Part shown: positions 40,211-48,366 of the stretch, piece after piece | Layout: each line of letters starts with the position of its first letter | How positions within the stretch are numbered: position 1 is the stretch's first letter | Made by a program: the position numbers and the translations under genes | Origin: a virus | Reading direction: 5' to 3' (one strand) | Length of the DNA stretch: 64,000 nucleotides | IMG/VR virus record: IMGVR_UViG_3300017763_000002 | Span: 124,001-188,000 of that record | The notes under the pieces: model-generated | The model's input: only the letters and a program-made list of their open reading frames with translations | What the model was told of the DNA's origin: nothing | Database searches by the model: none

Positions 40211-41166
40211 CTGACATTGTAAGACTACCTTATCTTGAGAAGCCAACTCAAGAAGAGTTTTTAAATATCAGATCTAATCCAGCAGTATTTAAAAACGCCA
40301 TAGAGAATAAGAATGCATTAAATCTTACATTTGATAAAATCAAAAATGAAATATCAGATGTAGATATTAAACTCAGGCGATCTTTATGCAACAAGTCTGA
40401 GCGCATAATGACTACGCTGCATACATATGTAGATTATATTTTAAATCATCAGCCGCTAACAAATTGTTATGCAGAAAACCCAATGACAGGAGAGGCATCC
40501 TTTCATGACTATACAATTGAAGACAAACTTTATTGTTTAGAAATGGACGCAAATTATGATCCCGAGCTGGCCAAGTTCTTTTCTTGTCCTAGTTTTATGG
40601 GGGACTGGTATGACAAATATTTACCACTAATGAAAAGATCCGTGCTAGAAGGCAAGCGGCACACATGGTTTTTTATTGGCCCAGAAGATACTTTAAGTGA
40701 GTTGCACACAGACCACGATTCAATCCACACAACTATACAACAATGCGACGGCAAGAAAAGGTTTTTTATTATTAAGCCCGAAGAGCAAATTTGGTTAGAA
40801 GGCAGGCATTCTGAAGAAGTTATAGAGTCAGTAAGATTTGAAATCCTGAACGACAAACTTTCGGTGTCTTCAATTCTAAACAATAAAGAATCTGAAGCGA
40901 TCCTTAAAGACCTTCAAACAATACAAATCCATGTTAACGATTTAGTGCGTGGAGATGTAATATATATACCATCCATGACGGGGCACTGCGCTGTTAGTTT
41001 AACAAACTCAATCGGAGTTAGTAGAGATTTTATAGATGATACAAACATAGACAAGTATTTATTTTCGTGCCTTTTTTCCAGTCAAGTGTTTGAAGTAGCT
41101 CACAATATTATTCCTTACCCTCTATTACAAAATTTACAAAATGAATATGAAAGCATTAAAGTATAA
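40195..41166 (+). CDS. JmjC/cupin-8-like Fe(II)/2-oxoglutarate oxygenase
   Basis: This 323-residue protein has the double-stranded beta-helix signature: FFIGPEDTLSELHTDHDS (His171, Asp173), KKRFFIIKP after it, and GDVIYIPSMTGHCAVSL with distal His264. This is the HxD...H iron triad of JmjC/cupin-8 hydroxylases, which hydroxylate protein side chains or small molecules. It heads a run of seven overlapping genes (40195-45115). The neighbours suggest a small-molecule or modification pathway rather than chromatin-type demethylation. Substrate is unknown. Confidence 0.75.
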   Translation: MASFLTDIVRLPYLEKPTQEEFLNIRSNPAVFKNAIENKNALNLTFDKIKNEISDVDIKLRRSLCNKSERIMTTLHTYVDYILNHQPLTNCYAENPMTGEASFHDYTIEDKLYCLEMDANYDPELAKFFSCPSFMGDWYDKYLPLMKRSVLEGKRHTWFFIGPEDTLSELHTDHDSIHTTIQQCDGKKRFFIIKPEEQIWLEGRHSEEVIESVRFEILNDKLSVSSILNNKESEAILKDLQTIQIHVNDLVRGDVIYIPSMTGHCAVSLTNSIGVSRDFIDDTNIDKYLFSCLFSSQVFEVAHNIIPYPLLQNLQNEYESIKV

Positions 41167-42112
41167 CGACATTTGTTTAATAGCTAATTATAGCGAATTG
41201 TTTAGTCGCTCAGACGCAGACACAGAGATCGAATTGTTTGGCGAGAAGTATAAATTGCCAGTGATGCCTGCGAATATGAAATCAGTTATAGATATGCATA
41301 TTGCAAAATGGATGAGTGAAAATAATTATTTTTATATTATGCATAGATTTGATAATGATCTTAAAGATGTCGTCTCACAAATGAATGACGAAAATTGGGA
41401 AACTATATCGGTGAGCATGGGAATTAAAATAAATGACAAAAAAGACGTAGTTGCTCTTGCAAAATACAAACAAAGAGTTGATTATATAACTATTGATATT
41501 GCTCACGGACATTGCAGCAGAATGAAGTCAGCTATCGATTGCATTAAAAAATTTATGCCTAAGACTAGAATTATTGCCGGCAATGTGTCAACTCCTACTG
41601 CTGTAAGAGATTTAGCTTCTTGGGGTGCAGATATAGTTAAAGTTGGCATTGGTCAAGGCTCGCCTTGCACAACAAAAGACAAGACAGGGTTTACAATGCC
41701 TATGTTTAGTTGCGTTCAATGGTGCGCCAATGAATTTGTTGATGATGATGGAGATTCTATACCCATCATAGCAGATGGTGGTGTTAAATGTAATGGAGAC
41801 ATTGCTAAAGCTCTAGTCGCTGGAGCAAAAATGGTTATGTCTGGAGGTATGTTTGCAGCTTGTACAGACAGTCCAGCAGCGACAAGCGTAGTAAATAATG
41901 TTCCCTATAAAGCCTATTTTGGTTCGGCCAGCGCAGAGAATAAAGGGCATAATAATCATATTGAAGGCAAGCTCACTAATGTTGTAACTAACAGCATGTC
42001 TTATGAAGAAAAGTTAAATGAAATTCAGCAAGACCTGCAGAGTGCCATTTCATACGCAGGAGGTAGTAATTTAAATGCCTTAAACTATGTAGATTATGAG
42101 CGTGTCGATTAA
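41141..42112 (+). CDS. guaC: GMP reductase / IMP dehydrogenase-family enzyme
   Basis: This 323-residue TIM-barrel protein keeps the family landmarks: NDICLIANYSE and MPANMKSV at the start, ITIDIAHGH, IIAGNVSTP, catalytic-loop GIGQGSPCTTKDKTGF with Cys176, and IIADGGVKCNGDIAKAL. No CBS domain is inserted, and the length fits GMP reductase (GMP to IMP, NADPH) better than IMPDH. The start overlaps the previous gene by 26 bases; an in-frame ATG lies 6 bases later. In a phage it could alter guanine nucleotide pools or act on a related purine. Confidence 0.8.
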   Translation: MNMKALKYNDICLIANYSELFSRSDADTEIELFGEKYKLPVMPANMKSVIDMHIAKWMSENNYFYIMHRFDNDLKDVVSQMNDENWETISVSMGIKINDKKDVVALAKYKQRVDYITIDIAHGHCSRMKSAIDCIKKFMPKTRIIAGNVSTPTAVRDLASWGADIVKVGIGQGSPCTTKDKTGFTMPMFSCVQWCANEFVDDDGDSIPIIADGGVKCNGDIAKALVAGAKMVMSGGMFAACTDSPAATSVVNNVPYKAYFGSASAENKGHNNHIEGKLTNVVTNSMSYEEKLNEIQQDLQSAISYAGGSNLNALNYVDYERVD

Positions 42113-42581
42113 TGTTGTAAAAGTTGAAGACGAATCAGAATCTAAAAGGCTGATTAGGTTGGCGCTACTATCGGACGCTTTGCCTTTTTCGTTTATTGAC
42201 ACAGCCCAGAACATAGAAAGGTTTTATAGCTTTGATGTTAGGCCCGCAATCCTCAACCAAGACCCTGTCTTATTTTGCAGTGTTAATGGAAAAAATGTTG
42301 GAATGAGTTGCGTATCAACTTGTATGAGCAAAATTTATGAACTGCAAGAGCCTTTAGCAATAGGAATTTTTACTTTCGTTCAAGAATCTTTCAGAAAGCG
42401 TGGCCTCGCTTACCAAATGCATGTAAAAGCTCTTGACATGCTTAAAAAAGACGGTTACAATAAAGTAATAGGAGAAATTATGAATAAAAATCAAGACTCA
42501 CTAAATAGCTGCAATTACCTATCCAAAGAAACAGGTATAGATTTTAACATTTACAGCACAAGATATGAATGTAAAATATAA
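42096..42581 (+). CDS. GNAT-family acyltransferase
   Basis: This 161-residue protein contains the acetyl-CoA loop IFTFVQESFRKRGLAYQM (R-x-x-G-L/G-A, residues ~91-108) after a beta strand. A helix and the strand YNKVIGEIMNKNQDSLNS follow, which is the standard GNAT core. It overlaps the previous gene by 17 and the next by 17 bases. Substrate is unknown; it probably acylates an amine made by, or acted on in, the same operon. Confidence 0.75.
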   Translation: MSVSINVVKVEDESESKRLIRLALLSDALPFSFIDTAQNIERFYSFDVRPAILNQDPVLFCSVNGKNVGMSCVSTCMSKIYELQEPLAIGIFTFVQESFRKRGLAYQMHVKALDMLKKDGYNKVIGEIMNKNQDSLNSCNYLSKETGIDFNIYSTRYECKI

Positions 42582-43206
42582 TTTTCTAGATACGGTTTGG
42601 CGTTACGCCCAAGATGATGATGCTAAAATATTACCTAAAAACCCTAGGGTCTTAGAGCTGCTGAATTGTGTCTGTGAGATATTTATCGAGTTCCCTAACG
42701 ACGAAATTGAACCTCCTAGCTCTTGCGTTATGGCTTTAGCTGCTAACTCTGGCGCAAGTTTCTCTGGAGCGGCCTCGGCCTCCCTAAACTGCATCACAGA
42801 TCAGCATTTACTACTAGAAAGAATAGCAGATTTCATTGAAGATAATTTTAATAACACTTACTCAAAAGTTATTGATGAAAATAAAATCATTCCAGGATTT
42901 GGACACCCATCAATCAAGGGAGAGGATGATAGAGTAAACTTTTTACTGAAAGAGTTTGATGATTTATGTGGCCCTAGAGTTAACTTTTGTAGATATATTG
43001 AAGTAAGACTTCCCGTCAAAATGAATATCGGTTCAGCTATAGCGTCTCTTCTGCTGGATAACGACATCAAGAAAGAATATATATTATATTTTCCTCTAAT
43101 AGGAAGGTTATTTGGTTGGAATAAAATTTATAATTCAGTAAAAAATAATTTCCCAAAAGTTGTTCCCTCCAACGAGCTAACAAGCTCTTATGCTTCTTCT
43201 GAATGA
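42565..43206 (+). CDS. citrate-synthase-family C-terminal-like protein, degenerate active site
   Basis: This 213-residue protein has IIPGFGHPSIKGEDDR (His114), the citrate synthase GxGHP-x-K/R-x-x-DPR motif. Later FPLIGRLFGWNKI aligns with the family FA-x-x-R-x-x-GW-x-A motif. The first catalytic His region (HGGA) is replaced by SGAAS at residues 67-71. The usual Asp position (NVDFYSG) reads VKMNIGSA. It is about half the usual length and lacks the large N-terminal domain. It may be a repurposed acyl-CoA-binding or lyase-type protein rather than a citrate synthase. Alignment is by eye. Confidence 0.6.
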   Translation: MNVKYNFLDTVWRYAQDDDAKILPKNPRVLELLNCVCEIFIEFPNDEIEPPSSCVMALAANSGASFSGAASASLNCITDQHLLLERIADFIEDNFNNTYSKVIDENKIIPGFGHPSIKGEDDRVNFLLKEFDDLCGPRVNFCRYIEVRLPVKMNIGSAIASLLLDNDIKKEYILYFPLIGRLFGWNKIYNSVKNNFPKVVPSNELTSSYASSE

Positions 43207-43660
43207 CATTTTAGAATTAGAATCTATGGTTCCGCAAGATTTTGCGGCGTATAATGTATATGATTCTATGTTACAGAAGAATTCTTTTATAGATGGATTG
43301 GCAAAAAAAATATGTCACGAGTTTTCTATAAATCAAAGTAATTTGGGGGTGATTGTAAATAGTTTTCTTACTCACGGTTTACCTCTAGGGCCGCATGATT
43401 ATAAAACTCACTATGATCGCTCAATTAACCAACATTGGATTTATTTTTGCACCCGATCCCAAATAGTTAAAGGAGGAGAGATGATAATGCTAGAAGATGA
43501 TCCTTCGTTTGATTTATTTGATAAACCTACAGATTATAAACAATATTCTATAGAACATAACAAACTAATACAAATTGGGCCAGCAGTAAAAAGATTATTT
43601 AATTCAATTTCTGCTTGTAGTTATCCTGTTTTTCATATAAACTTATATACTTATGACTAA
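43190..43660 (+). CDS. hypothetical, possibly divergent 2OG-oxygenase fold
   Basis: This 156-residue protein overlaps its neighbours by 17 and 8 bases. Residues ~90-125 (DYKTHYDRSINQHWIYFC, then KGGEMIML) resemble the HxD and GGE strands of prolyl-hydroxylase-like enzymes. The C-terminal strand is VFHINLYTY. The distal His/Arg pair is not clear, so activity is doubtful. It could equally be an unrelated fold. Confidence 0.4.
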   Translation: MLLLNDILELESMVPQDFAAYNVYDSMLQKNSFIDGLAKKICHEFSINQSNLGVIVNSFLTHGLPLGPHDYKTHYDRSINQHWIYFCTRSQIVKGGEMIMLEDDPSFDLFDKPTDYKQYSIEHNKLIQIGPAVKRLFNSISACSYPVFHINLYTYD

Positions 43661-44327
43661 AAATTTACTTTCTATTGATATTGATTATTGCCTACATGCA
43701 AATGATATTGTAGATTTATTTGACATACTAACATCTAAATGTGTTAATGTTGACGAAGATAAAATATTATTTAGTCAGTATCATATTGATGTATTAGATT
43801 TAATAAAAAAAATTCATCACCCATTATCAATTTATAATGTTGATTTGCATCATGACATTTTTTATGAAAACCAAACCTCAATTGCAGAAGTAAAATCAGG
43901 AGTAGTAAGTTCTGCGGATTGGGTATTGTGGTGTCTACTAAACAAAAGAGTAGAGAGTTATACTTGGATCAAACAACACAACTCTGAAGAATTTTCTGAG
44001 GACATGCTAGAACTATTTAACAAAGCGTCAAACCATGAAGATAACTATGGCATTGTAGACTCTAGAAACGTTGTATTTTCTAGCAAGAAAGCTTTTGCTC
44101 ATAAGCGTGACGAAAATTTTATCAAACAGAAGCCAAAAATTTTTACAGAGACCAGAGCTCTACAAAGTTTACAAAATTTAGATTTTGATTATATATTTGT
44201 ATGCTTGTCGCCAGACTACACACCCAAAGAAAATTTTTTCTTGTATGATTTATGCAAGCTAGGAGTCGAGAGAATTATTGAAAATCGAAATATCGTAAAA
44301 AAAATCCGAGAAGGGGTTGAGCTGTAG
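43653..44327 (+). CDS. UPF0489 / arginase-like-fold protein candidate
   Basis: This 224-residue protein begins NLLSIDIDYCLHANDI. It has IYNVDLHHDIFYE (D-x-HHD), SADWVLWCLLN and FVCLSPDYTPKENF. These recall UPF0489 proteins, whose DIDYF and D-x-HxD residues suggest a metal site of the arginase/deacetylase kind. Identification is tentative. Coupled to both neighbours by overlap. Confidence 0.45.
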   Translation: MTKNLLSIDIDYCLHANDIVDLFDILTSKCVNVDEDKILFSQYHIDVLDLIKKIHHPLSIYNVDLHHDIFYENQTSIAEVKSGVVSSADWVLWCLLNKRVESYTWIKQHNSEEFSEDMLELFNKASNHEDNYGIVDSRNVVFSSKKAFAHKRDENFIKQKPKIFTETRALQSLQNLDFDYIFVCLSPDYTPKENFFLYDLCKLGVERIIENRNIVKKIREGVEL

Positions 44328-45115
44328 TGGACTATATACAAAGTGAAATAGAAAATTGCTTTAAAGAAGATATATTTAAAGTTTTCGCGAAAAATTCTCA
44401 GCAAATGAAAATTATGCACAGATCGCTAGACGGAATTGGTGTGAATTACAATAAAAAACAAATAACTAAAGTAAAAGCATATTGTAAAATATTAGATTAT
44501 TTTCCAAAGTTTTCAGATGAGTTTTTAAATTCTTTTTTATTTAATATCGAAGAAAGGCGAGTGTTTTTTAATTTTTGTGACAGCCACTCAGAGTGTTTAC
44601 TAGATCGCTCTACTGGGCTTTCGGGATTTAATTTATCCGTAAAAAAAGATATGACAACTGGAAAGATAACAAGATCAATATATTTAAAAAAAGATAAAAT
44701 GCGCACGGTCTTACTTAACTTTGAAGATAATATATCTTATTCTAAATACTTTTATGTATTTTCTCCCAGTTGGGTGAGTTTTTTATCTCGCATGTTTGGT
44801 GCGCCACAGCACGAGCACGGGCTAGAGCTCTCTATAAAAGACTTCAACGCATTTGCCACCATATACCCTCAGTTTTCATTTAAGTCCGTTTTAAAGCCCT
44901 CAAGCATGAGGTTTTCATTTAACGATTTTTTCTACAATTTAAGCAAGCACAAACCATGGAACATAGAAGACGAGATATTATTATATTTCTATAACAACAA
45001 CACATATTTAAGACCTATAACTAAAGGTTACGGATTACTAGGAGACAATAGAAAAATATATATTGGAGCTTTTTCTTATAAACATTCTGCTTTCAAAAAT
45101 TTTATAACAAATTAA
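44327..45115 (+). CDS. hypothetical last gene of the enzyme operon
   Basis: This 262-residue protein starts with GTG that shares one base with the upstream stop. It is basic and aromatic with many beta-like strands (KITRSIYLKKDKMRTVLLNF, KYFYVFSPSWVSFLSRMFG). No family is recognised. It converges on a minus-strand gene with a 14-base overlap. Its place at the end of the operon suggests a role in the same pathway. Confidence 0.55.
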   Translation: MDYIQSEIENCFKEDIFKVFAKNSQQMKIMHRSLDGIGVNYNKKQITKVKAYCKILDYFPKFSDEFLNSFLFNIEERRVFFNFCDSHSECLLDRSTGLSGFNLSVKKDMTTGKITRSIYLKKDKMRTVLLNFEDNISYSKYFYVFSPSWVSFLSRMFGAPQHEHGLELSIKDFNAFATIYPQFSFKSVLKPSSMRFSFNDFFYNLSKHKPWNIEDEILLYFYNNNTYLRPITKGYGLLGDNRKIYIGAFSYKHSAFKNFITN

Positions 45116-45410
45116 TTATTTTTTCAAAATTATGATATCCAATTTTTCTAACTTTTACGTTACCCTTGAGCAGTTTATTAAACTTATACCTTATAACAAA
45201 TCCATCTTCTTTGCCATAGGATACAATTTCTTTGACGAAATCATAAGCTCCCCTAGACTTTAACCATTTATAATAAAAATCCTTCATGTCTTTTTCGCAT
45301 TCAAGTATCACTTCTCTATCTTTAAATACGCTTGCATACAAGGTTATGTCTCTGAATAATGTTGTTTCAGAGGGCGGTTCGCAAAGTATTCCATCTATAA
45401 TAAGAAGCAT
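45102..45410 (-). CDS. small secreted or membrane-anchored protein
   Basis: The frame opens at 45449 with a good signal peptide (KSSIFFVYLIIMLLIIDGIL). An internal ATG at 45410 lies 15 bases after GTGTATTTAATAATA, the spacing of late promoters here, and I use that start. Either way the mature part (~90 residues, starting near CEPPSETT) is charged and mixed alpha/beta. It is a lone minus-strand gene between two plus-strand groups. Function is unknown. The longer start would give 115 residues. Confidence 0.5.
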   Translation of the reverse strand: MLLIIDGILCEPPSETTLFRDITLYASVFKDREVILECEKDMKDFYYKWLKSRGAYDFVKEIVSYGKEDGFVIRYKFNKLLKGNVKVRKIGYHNFEKIINLL

Positions 45411-45425
45411 TATTATTAAATACAC
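45411..45425 (-). promoter_or_regulatory. late-type GTGTA promoter motif
   Basis: GTGTATTTAATAATA on the minus strand ends at the ATG at 45410, 15 bases from G to A. Confidence 0.4.
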
Positions 45426-45436
45426 AAAAAAAATGC

Positions 45437-45465
45437 TTGACTTTTGCATGAAAATTTCGTATACT
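45437..45465 (+). promoter_or_regulatory. sigma70-like promoter, leaderless spacing
   Basis: TTGACT, a 17-bp spacer and TATACT are followed by eight bases and the ATG at 45474. This promoter probably also drives the tmRNA that follows. Confidence 0.65.
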
Positions 45466-45473
45466 TTATAACA

Positions 45474-45767
45474 ATGGATAATACATCAAATAATAACTCA
45501 GAGTGGCGTGACAGAGAGCTAGGAGCTCTTTGGGTGCGTCAAGGCAAGGGACAAAAGTATCTTACTGGTCACTTGGAAATCGAAACTATGCCTGGCGTTA
45601 ACGAAAAAGTTAAAGTCGTGGTATTTTCTAACAAAGGAAAGCAAAAGAACGAAAACGCCCCAGATTACGTGGTCTATCGCTCTCAGCCCGCTCAAGACTC
45701 AGCAGCAGAAGCTACAACTTCTACAGCAGAGGCAACTTCTAACGAACTTCCAGAAGCTTTAGTGTAA
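45474..45767 (+). CDS. DUF736-like protein
   Basis: This 97-residue protein has GALWVRQGKGQKYLTGHLEI, then VKVVVFSNKGKQKNENAPDY and VVYRS. That is the compact beta pattern of DUF736 proteins (G-A-L-W ... YL-x-G ... F-x-N ... PDY), which are common on phages and plasmids and of unknown role. The tail is low in complexity (AAEATTSTAEATS). The ATG at 45474 is chosen because the promoter -10 box lies eight bases upstream. The tmRNA begins nine bases after the stop. Confidence 0.65.
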   Translation: MDNTSNNNSEWRDRELGALWVRQGKGQKYLTGHLEIETMPGVNEKVKVVVFSNKGKQKNENAPDYVVYRSQPAQDSAAEATTSTAEATSNELPEALV

Positions 45768-45775
45768 TGTTTCTT

Positions 45776-46138
45776 GGGGGTGTTTTGGATTCGATTGTTA
45801 TTTGAAAGTTTTAGTGCAGTACGAAGAGATGCCTGGCTTCGTTAAAAGGCATAAAGAAATAAATGCTAAAAACATTGTTTCGTTCGAGGACTTCGTTCAT
45901 AGCGAAGAACTCGCTCTTGCAGCTTAGAGCTGCACCTCTTGTTAATGGACGCAGATAAATTATCAAGGGGTCATCAATCTGCAAAAACAGACCAAAGGTT
46001 TGCTTGTTCATAAACTGAAAATAATTGTAACAAGACGTTAGATGTTTATATCCCAACGTTAAAAAAAATAAACTATTACTGTAGACCTAATTCCGAATAA
46101 TCAACAAGACGCGGGTTCAAATCCCGCCACCTCCACCA
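45776..46138 (+). ncRNA. ssrA: transfer-messenger RNA (tmRNA)
   Basis: tmRNA rescues stalled ribosomes and tags the nascent protein for destruction. The 5' end GGGGGTG pairs with CACCTCC near the 3' end over seven base pairs, followed by A and an encoded CCA (46136-46138). The T arm reads GCGGGTTCAAATCCCGC. The 5' domain has the tmRNA-typical TTTTGGATTCGA. A resume codon GCT at 45865 opens a frame for a 20-residue tag, AKNIVSFEDFVHSEELALAA, ending in TAG at 45925-45927. The LALAA end is the classical degron. The tag is longer than the 8-15 residues usual in bacteria. The 363-nt length is normal for one-piece tmRNA. It is probably co-transcribed with the DUF736-like gene. Confidence 0.95.
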
Positions 46139-46143
46139 ACATC

Positions 46144-46491
46144 GTGATAAAAAAGTTAATCAATCTTTTCTCAAAAAAACCAAAGTCTAATCTTCCAGAT
46201 TTATCTAAAGATTCAGTCAAAAAAAGTATTTTTGGATTCAAGAAAAAACAACCGCCAATACTAGAGCTAATTCAACAGCTAGTAATTAATAAAGTTGACT
46301 TTGATTCCCTTAAAGACTCTATGTCTGAAACAGACTGGAAACAGCTATCAATATTAAAAAAAGATTTTAATAAAGCAGTAAAAACAGCAGGAATGCATAA
46401 AGGTAATAAAGCTGCGAAAAACAAATCTAAAATTATTAATTTTATAGCATTTTTAGTAGAGAAAAATTATTTAATAAAAATTAAAAAATAA
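46144..46491 (+). CDS. small basic hypothetical protein
   Basis: This 115-residue, very Lys-rich protein starts with GTG only five bases after the tmRNA 3' end. The C-terminal half is helical (FNKAVKTAGMHKGNKAAKNK). No domain is recognised; it may bind nucleic acid. The start is uncertain because there is little room for a ribosome-binding site. Confidence 0.5.
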   Translation: MIKKLINLFSKKPKSNLPDLSKDSVKKSIFGFKKKQPPILELIQQLVINKVDFDSLKDSMSETDWKQLSILKKDFNKAVKTAGMHKGNKAAKNKSKIINFIAFLVEKNYLIKIKK

Positions 46492-46536
46492 CTTTATAAA
46501 CACTAAGTTTGCATACATTATATAGTATATTTAATT

Positions 46537-46818
46537 ATGAATGACGAAGACAAAAACAAAGTAACCTTAGCTTTAGCTAATTCCTTCCTACAGACTGCAA
46601 CGCTTCAGCAGACTTTACAAATTGTACAAGAAAAAGCGCTTGAAAGAGCAAAAGAAGAAGTCGAAAGCATGAACGAAGAACAGATGGAAGAAATTTTAAC
46701 AAGCATTAAAGCTCAGGAAATCGCTCAAGATTTAAAGAAACAAAAATCTGGAGAAACTGAAACGCCCGACAACGAAGTTGCAAAAACTTCAAAGTCAAAT
46801 AAAACTACTAAAAAGTAA
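46537..46818 (+). CDS. small acidic/helical hypothetical protein
   Basis: This 93-residue protein has an amphipathic helical core (LQIVQEKALERAKEEVESMN) and a Lys/Thr/Ser-rich tail. A TATATT box lies about five bases before the ATG, so it may have its own promoter. No family is recognised. Confidence 0.5.
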   Translation: MNDEDKNKVTLALANSFLQTATLQQTLQIVQEKALERAKEEVESMNEEQMEEILTSIKAQEIAQDLKKQKSGETETPDNEVAKTSKSNKTTKK

Positions 46819-46819
46819 A

Positions 46820-47023
46820 GTGCCTTCTAAAGAAATCTCCGTCTTCGCTGTGACAAAAAACGGCAGAAGATACGAAGATGTAAATTATATCTCTAGAGAA
46901 TCTGCGTTGAAAAAAATTGAACAAATTAAATCTTCTATGCAAAAATCTAAAGGCCATTTTATGAAACAAAGTTTTGTAAGATTTGATATTGTCGAAACCC
47001 AGAAACCAAACAAAGTTTGGTAG
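46820..47023 (+). CDS. small hypothetical protein
   Basis: About 67 residues from the GTG at 46820, one base after the upstream stop. An upstream TTG at 46778 would extend it over the previous gene. The pattern VFAVTKNGRRYEDVNYISRE followed by SALKKIEQIKSS suggests a small alpha/beta domain. Unknown function. Confidence 0.45.
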   Translation: MPSKEISVFAVTKNGRRYEDVNYISRESALKKIEQIKSSMQKSKGHFMKQSFVRFDIVETQKPNKVW

Positions 47024-47028
47024 GGTTA

Positions 47029-47535
47029 ATGGAAAAACAAAACCTATCTCAGTTTTCTTTTTTTGAACTAGCTAATCGAAGAAAATATAGAATCGAAAAA
47101 TCTAGTAACGAACATATAAAGCTCGGTGTTGACTTCTACGTTCATGGAAAATACCAAAAAACCCAAAGAGAAGTTAAAATGTTATTTGCGGTTAAACGCA
47201 GAAAAAACAAGCAGAGCTCTACTTATCATGACCGTTGGATTTGGATAGAATATAAAAAGCACAAAAACCAAGAAGGCTGGATTTACGGGCCTTCGCATTT
47301 TGTCGCTTTTGAAAGATCTAAAGATTTTTTAATTATTAATCGCAAAGTGTTGCTTGATTACTTAAATAGTAATAAATGCAAAGTGCGATGGGATAAACCT
47401 TTTGTTCCAGAGCCCAAGGATGCAAAGTACAGGATATATCAAAATCCTAAAAACGGATCGCAAATTTGTCAAATATTAGCAAAAGATATTCTCAAGCTTA
47501 AAGGAGTTGCAATATGGCTAAAAAACGGGGAATAA
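47029..47535 (+). CDS. hypothetical protein
   Basis: This 168-residue basic protein is rich in aromatic residues (YHDRWIWIEYKKHKNQEGWI, GPSHFVAFERSKDFLIINRK). The second half resembles Holliday-resolvase or restriction-like 'FVAFE' folds only superficially. I assign no function. The ATG at 47029 is preferred to the upstream TTG. dUTPase follows directly after its stop codon. Confidence 0.55.
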   Translation: MEKQNLSQFSFFELANRRKYRIEKSSNEHIKLGVDFYVHGKYQKTQREVKMLFAVKRRKNKQSSTYHDRWIWIEYKKHKNQEGWIYGPSHFVAFERSKDFLIINRKVLLDYLNSNKCKVRWDKPFVPEPKDAKYRIYQNPKNGSQICQILAKDILKLKGVAIWLKNGE

Positions 47536-47955
47536 ATGAAGATAAAATTTAAAAAATTAGATCAACTTGCAGATATACCAAACTACGCCCAAGCAGGAGA
47601 TGCTGGAATGGATTTAAAAGCCGTTTCACTGACTGCGCTCGCTGGTTTCTGGGAGTATGGAACAGGTTTAGCCTTAGAGATTCCATTAGGATACGTAGGG
47701 CTTGTTTTCCCTCGTTCAAGCATATCCAAGACAGATCATTCACTAAGGAACTCTGTAGGGGTCATAGACGCAGGCTATCGAGGTGAAATCAAACTGAGAA
47801 TGAGCTCGCCTGTTTTAGGCTCAGATTGTTACGGAATTGGAGATAGAATTGGGCAGTTATTAATTTTAAAATTGCCTTGGGTAGAAATAGAAGAAGTGAA
47901 AGAATTATCGCCCACCTCCAGAGGTGAAGGCGGTTTTGGCAGCACTGGAAAATAA
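47536..47955 (+). CDS. dut: dUTPase
   Basis: This 139-residue protein has all five motifs of trimeric dUTP pyrophosphatase: AGDAGMDL (1), PRSSIS (2), GVIDAGYRGEI (3), GDRIGQLLIL (4) and the C-terminal RGEGGFGSTG (5). It hydrolyses dUTP to dUMP and pyrophosphate, limiting uracil in DNA and feeding dTMP synthesis. Length is normal and no residue is missing. The ATG directly follows the preceding stop, so the two genes are coupled. Confidence 0.95.
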   Translation: MKIKFKKLDQLADIPNYAQAGDAGMDLKAVSLTALAGFWEYGTGLALEIPLGYVGLVFPRSSISKTDHSLRNSVGVIDAGYRGEIKLRMSSPVLGSDCYGIGDRIGQLLILKLPWVEIEEVKELSPTSRGEGGFGSTGK

Positions 47956-47960
47956 TTTGA

Positions 47961-47989
47961 TTGACTTTAAGTCAAATATAAACTAATAT
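47961..47989 (+). promoter_or_regulatory. sigma70-like promoter
   Basis: TTGACT, a 17-bp spacer and TAATAT lie 11 bases before the ATG at 48001; an overlapping TATAAT occurs slightly closer. Confidence 0.5.
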
Positions 47990-48000
47990 TATAATTAACA

Positions 48001-48177
48001 ATGAAAAAACCAATGACCACAGAAGTAATTAAAAGAGTTATTAGCCAATACAAGCGCTATAAACTTTCTTTAGGAGAAGAAGCTTTAGTAGAACTTCTTT
48101 CAACAGAAATAGCAGATGAACTAAGAAGGAATTTTGTTATAGAGCCCTTGTATTCTAGAAAGCAAAAAACAAGATGA
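48001..48177 (+). CDS. small hypothetical protein (58 aa)
   Basis: This basic, helical protein (TEVIKRVISQYKRYKLSLGE) starts 11 bases after a -10 box and overlaps the next gene by ATGA. Function is unknown; the promoter and coupling support it as real. Confidence 0.55.
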   Translation: MKKPMTTEVIKRVISQYKRYKLSLGEEALVELLSTEIADELRRNFVIEPLYSRKQKTR

Positions 48178-48365
48178 TTGTGAGTTTCTGTTTAAATAAA
48201 TTCATGCCTACAGTATTGATTGCAATATTGTGCTTTTATAGCTTCGGCTTCTACAAAATTGAACCATATTTTATTATGGCTCTGCTATTATTTTCGCAAA
48301 GATTTCATTATAAAGCTGGTTACGCTATGGCTTATTGCGAATCAAATAATGTAAATTTAGATTAA
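48174..48365 (+). CDS. small membrane protein (63 aa)
   Basis: Two hydrophobic segments (VLIAILCFYSFGF and FIMALLLFS) predict a small double-spanning inner-membrane protein. It overlaps the upstream gene by four bases and ends one base before the resolvase-like gene. Unknown function. Confidence 0.5.
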   Translation: MIVSFCLNKFMPTVLIAILCFYSFGFYKIEPYFIMALLLFSQRFHYKAGYAMAYCESNNVNLD

Positions 48366-48366
48366 C

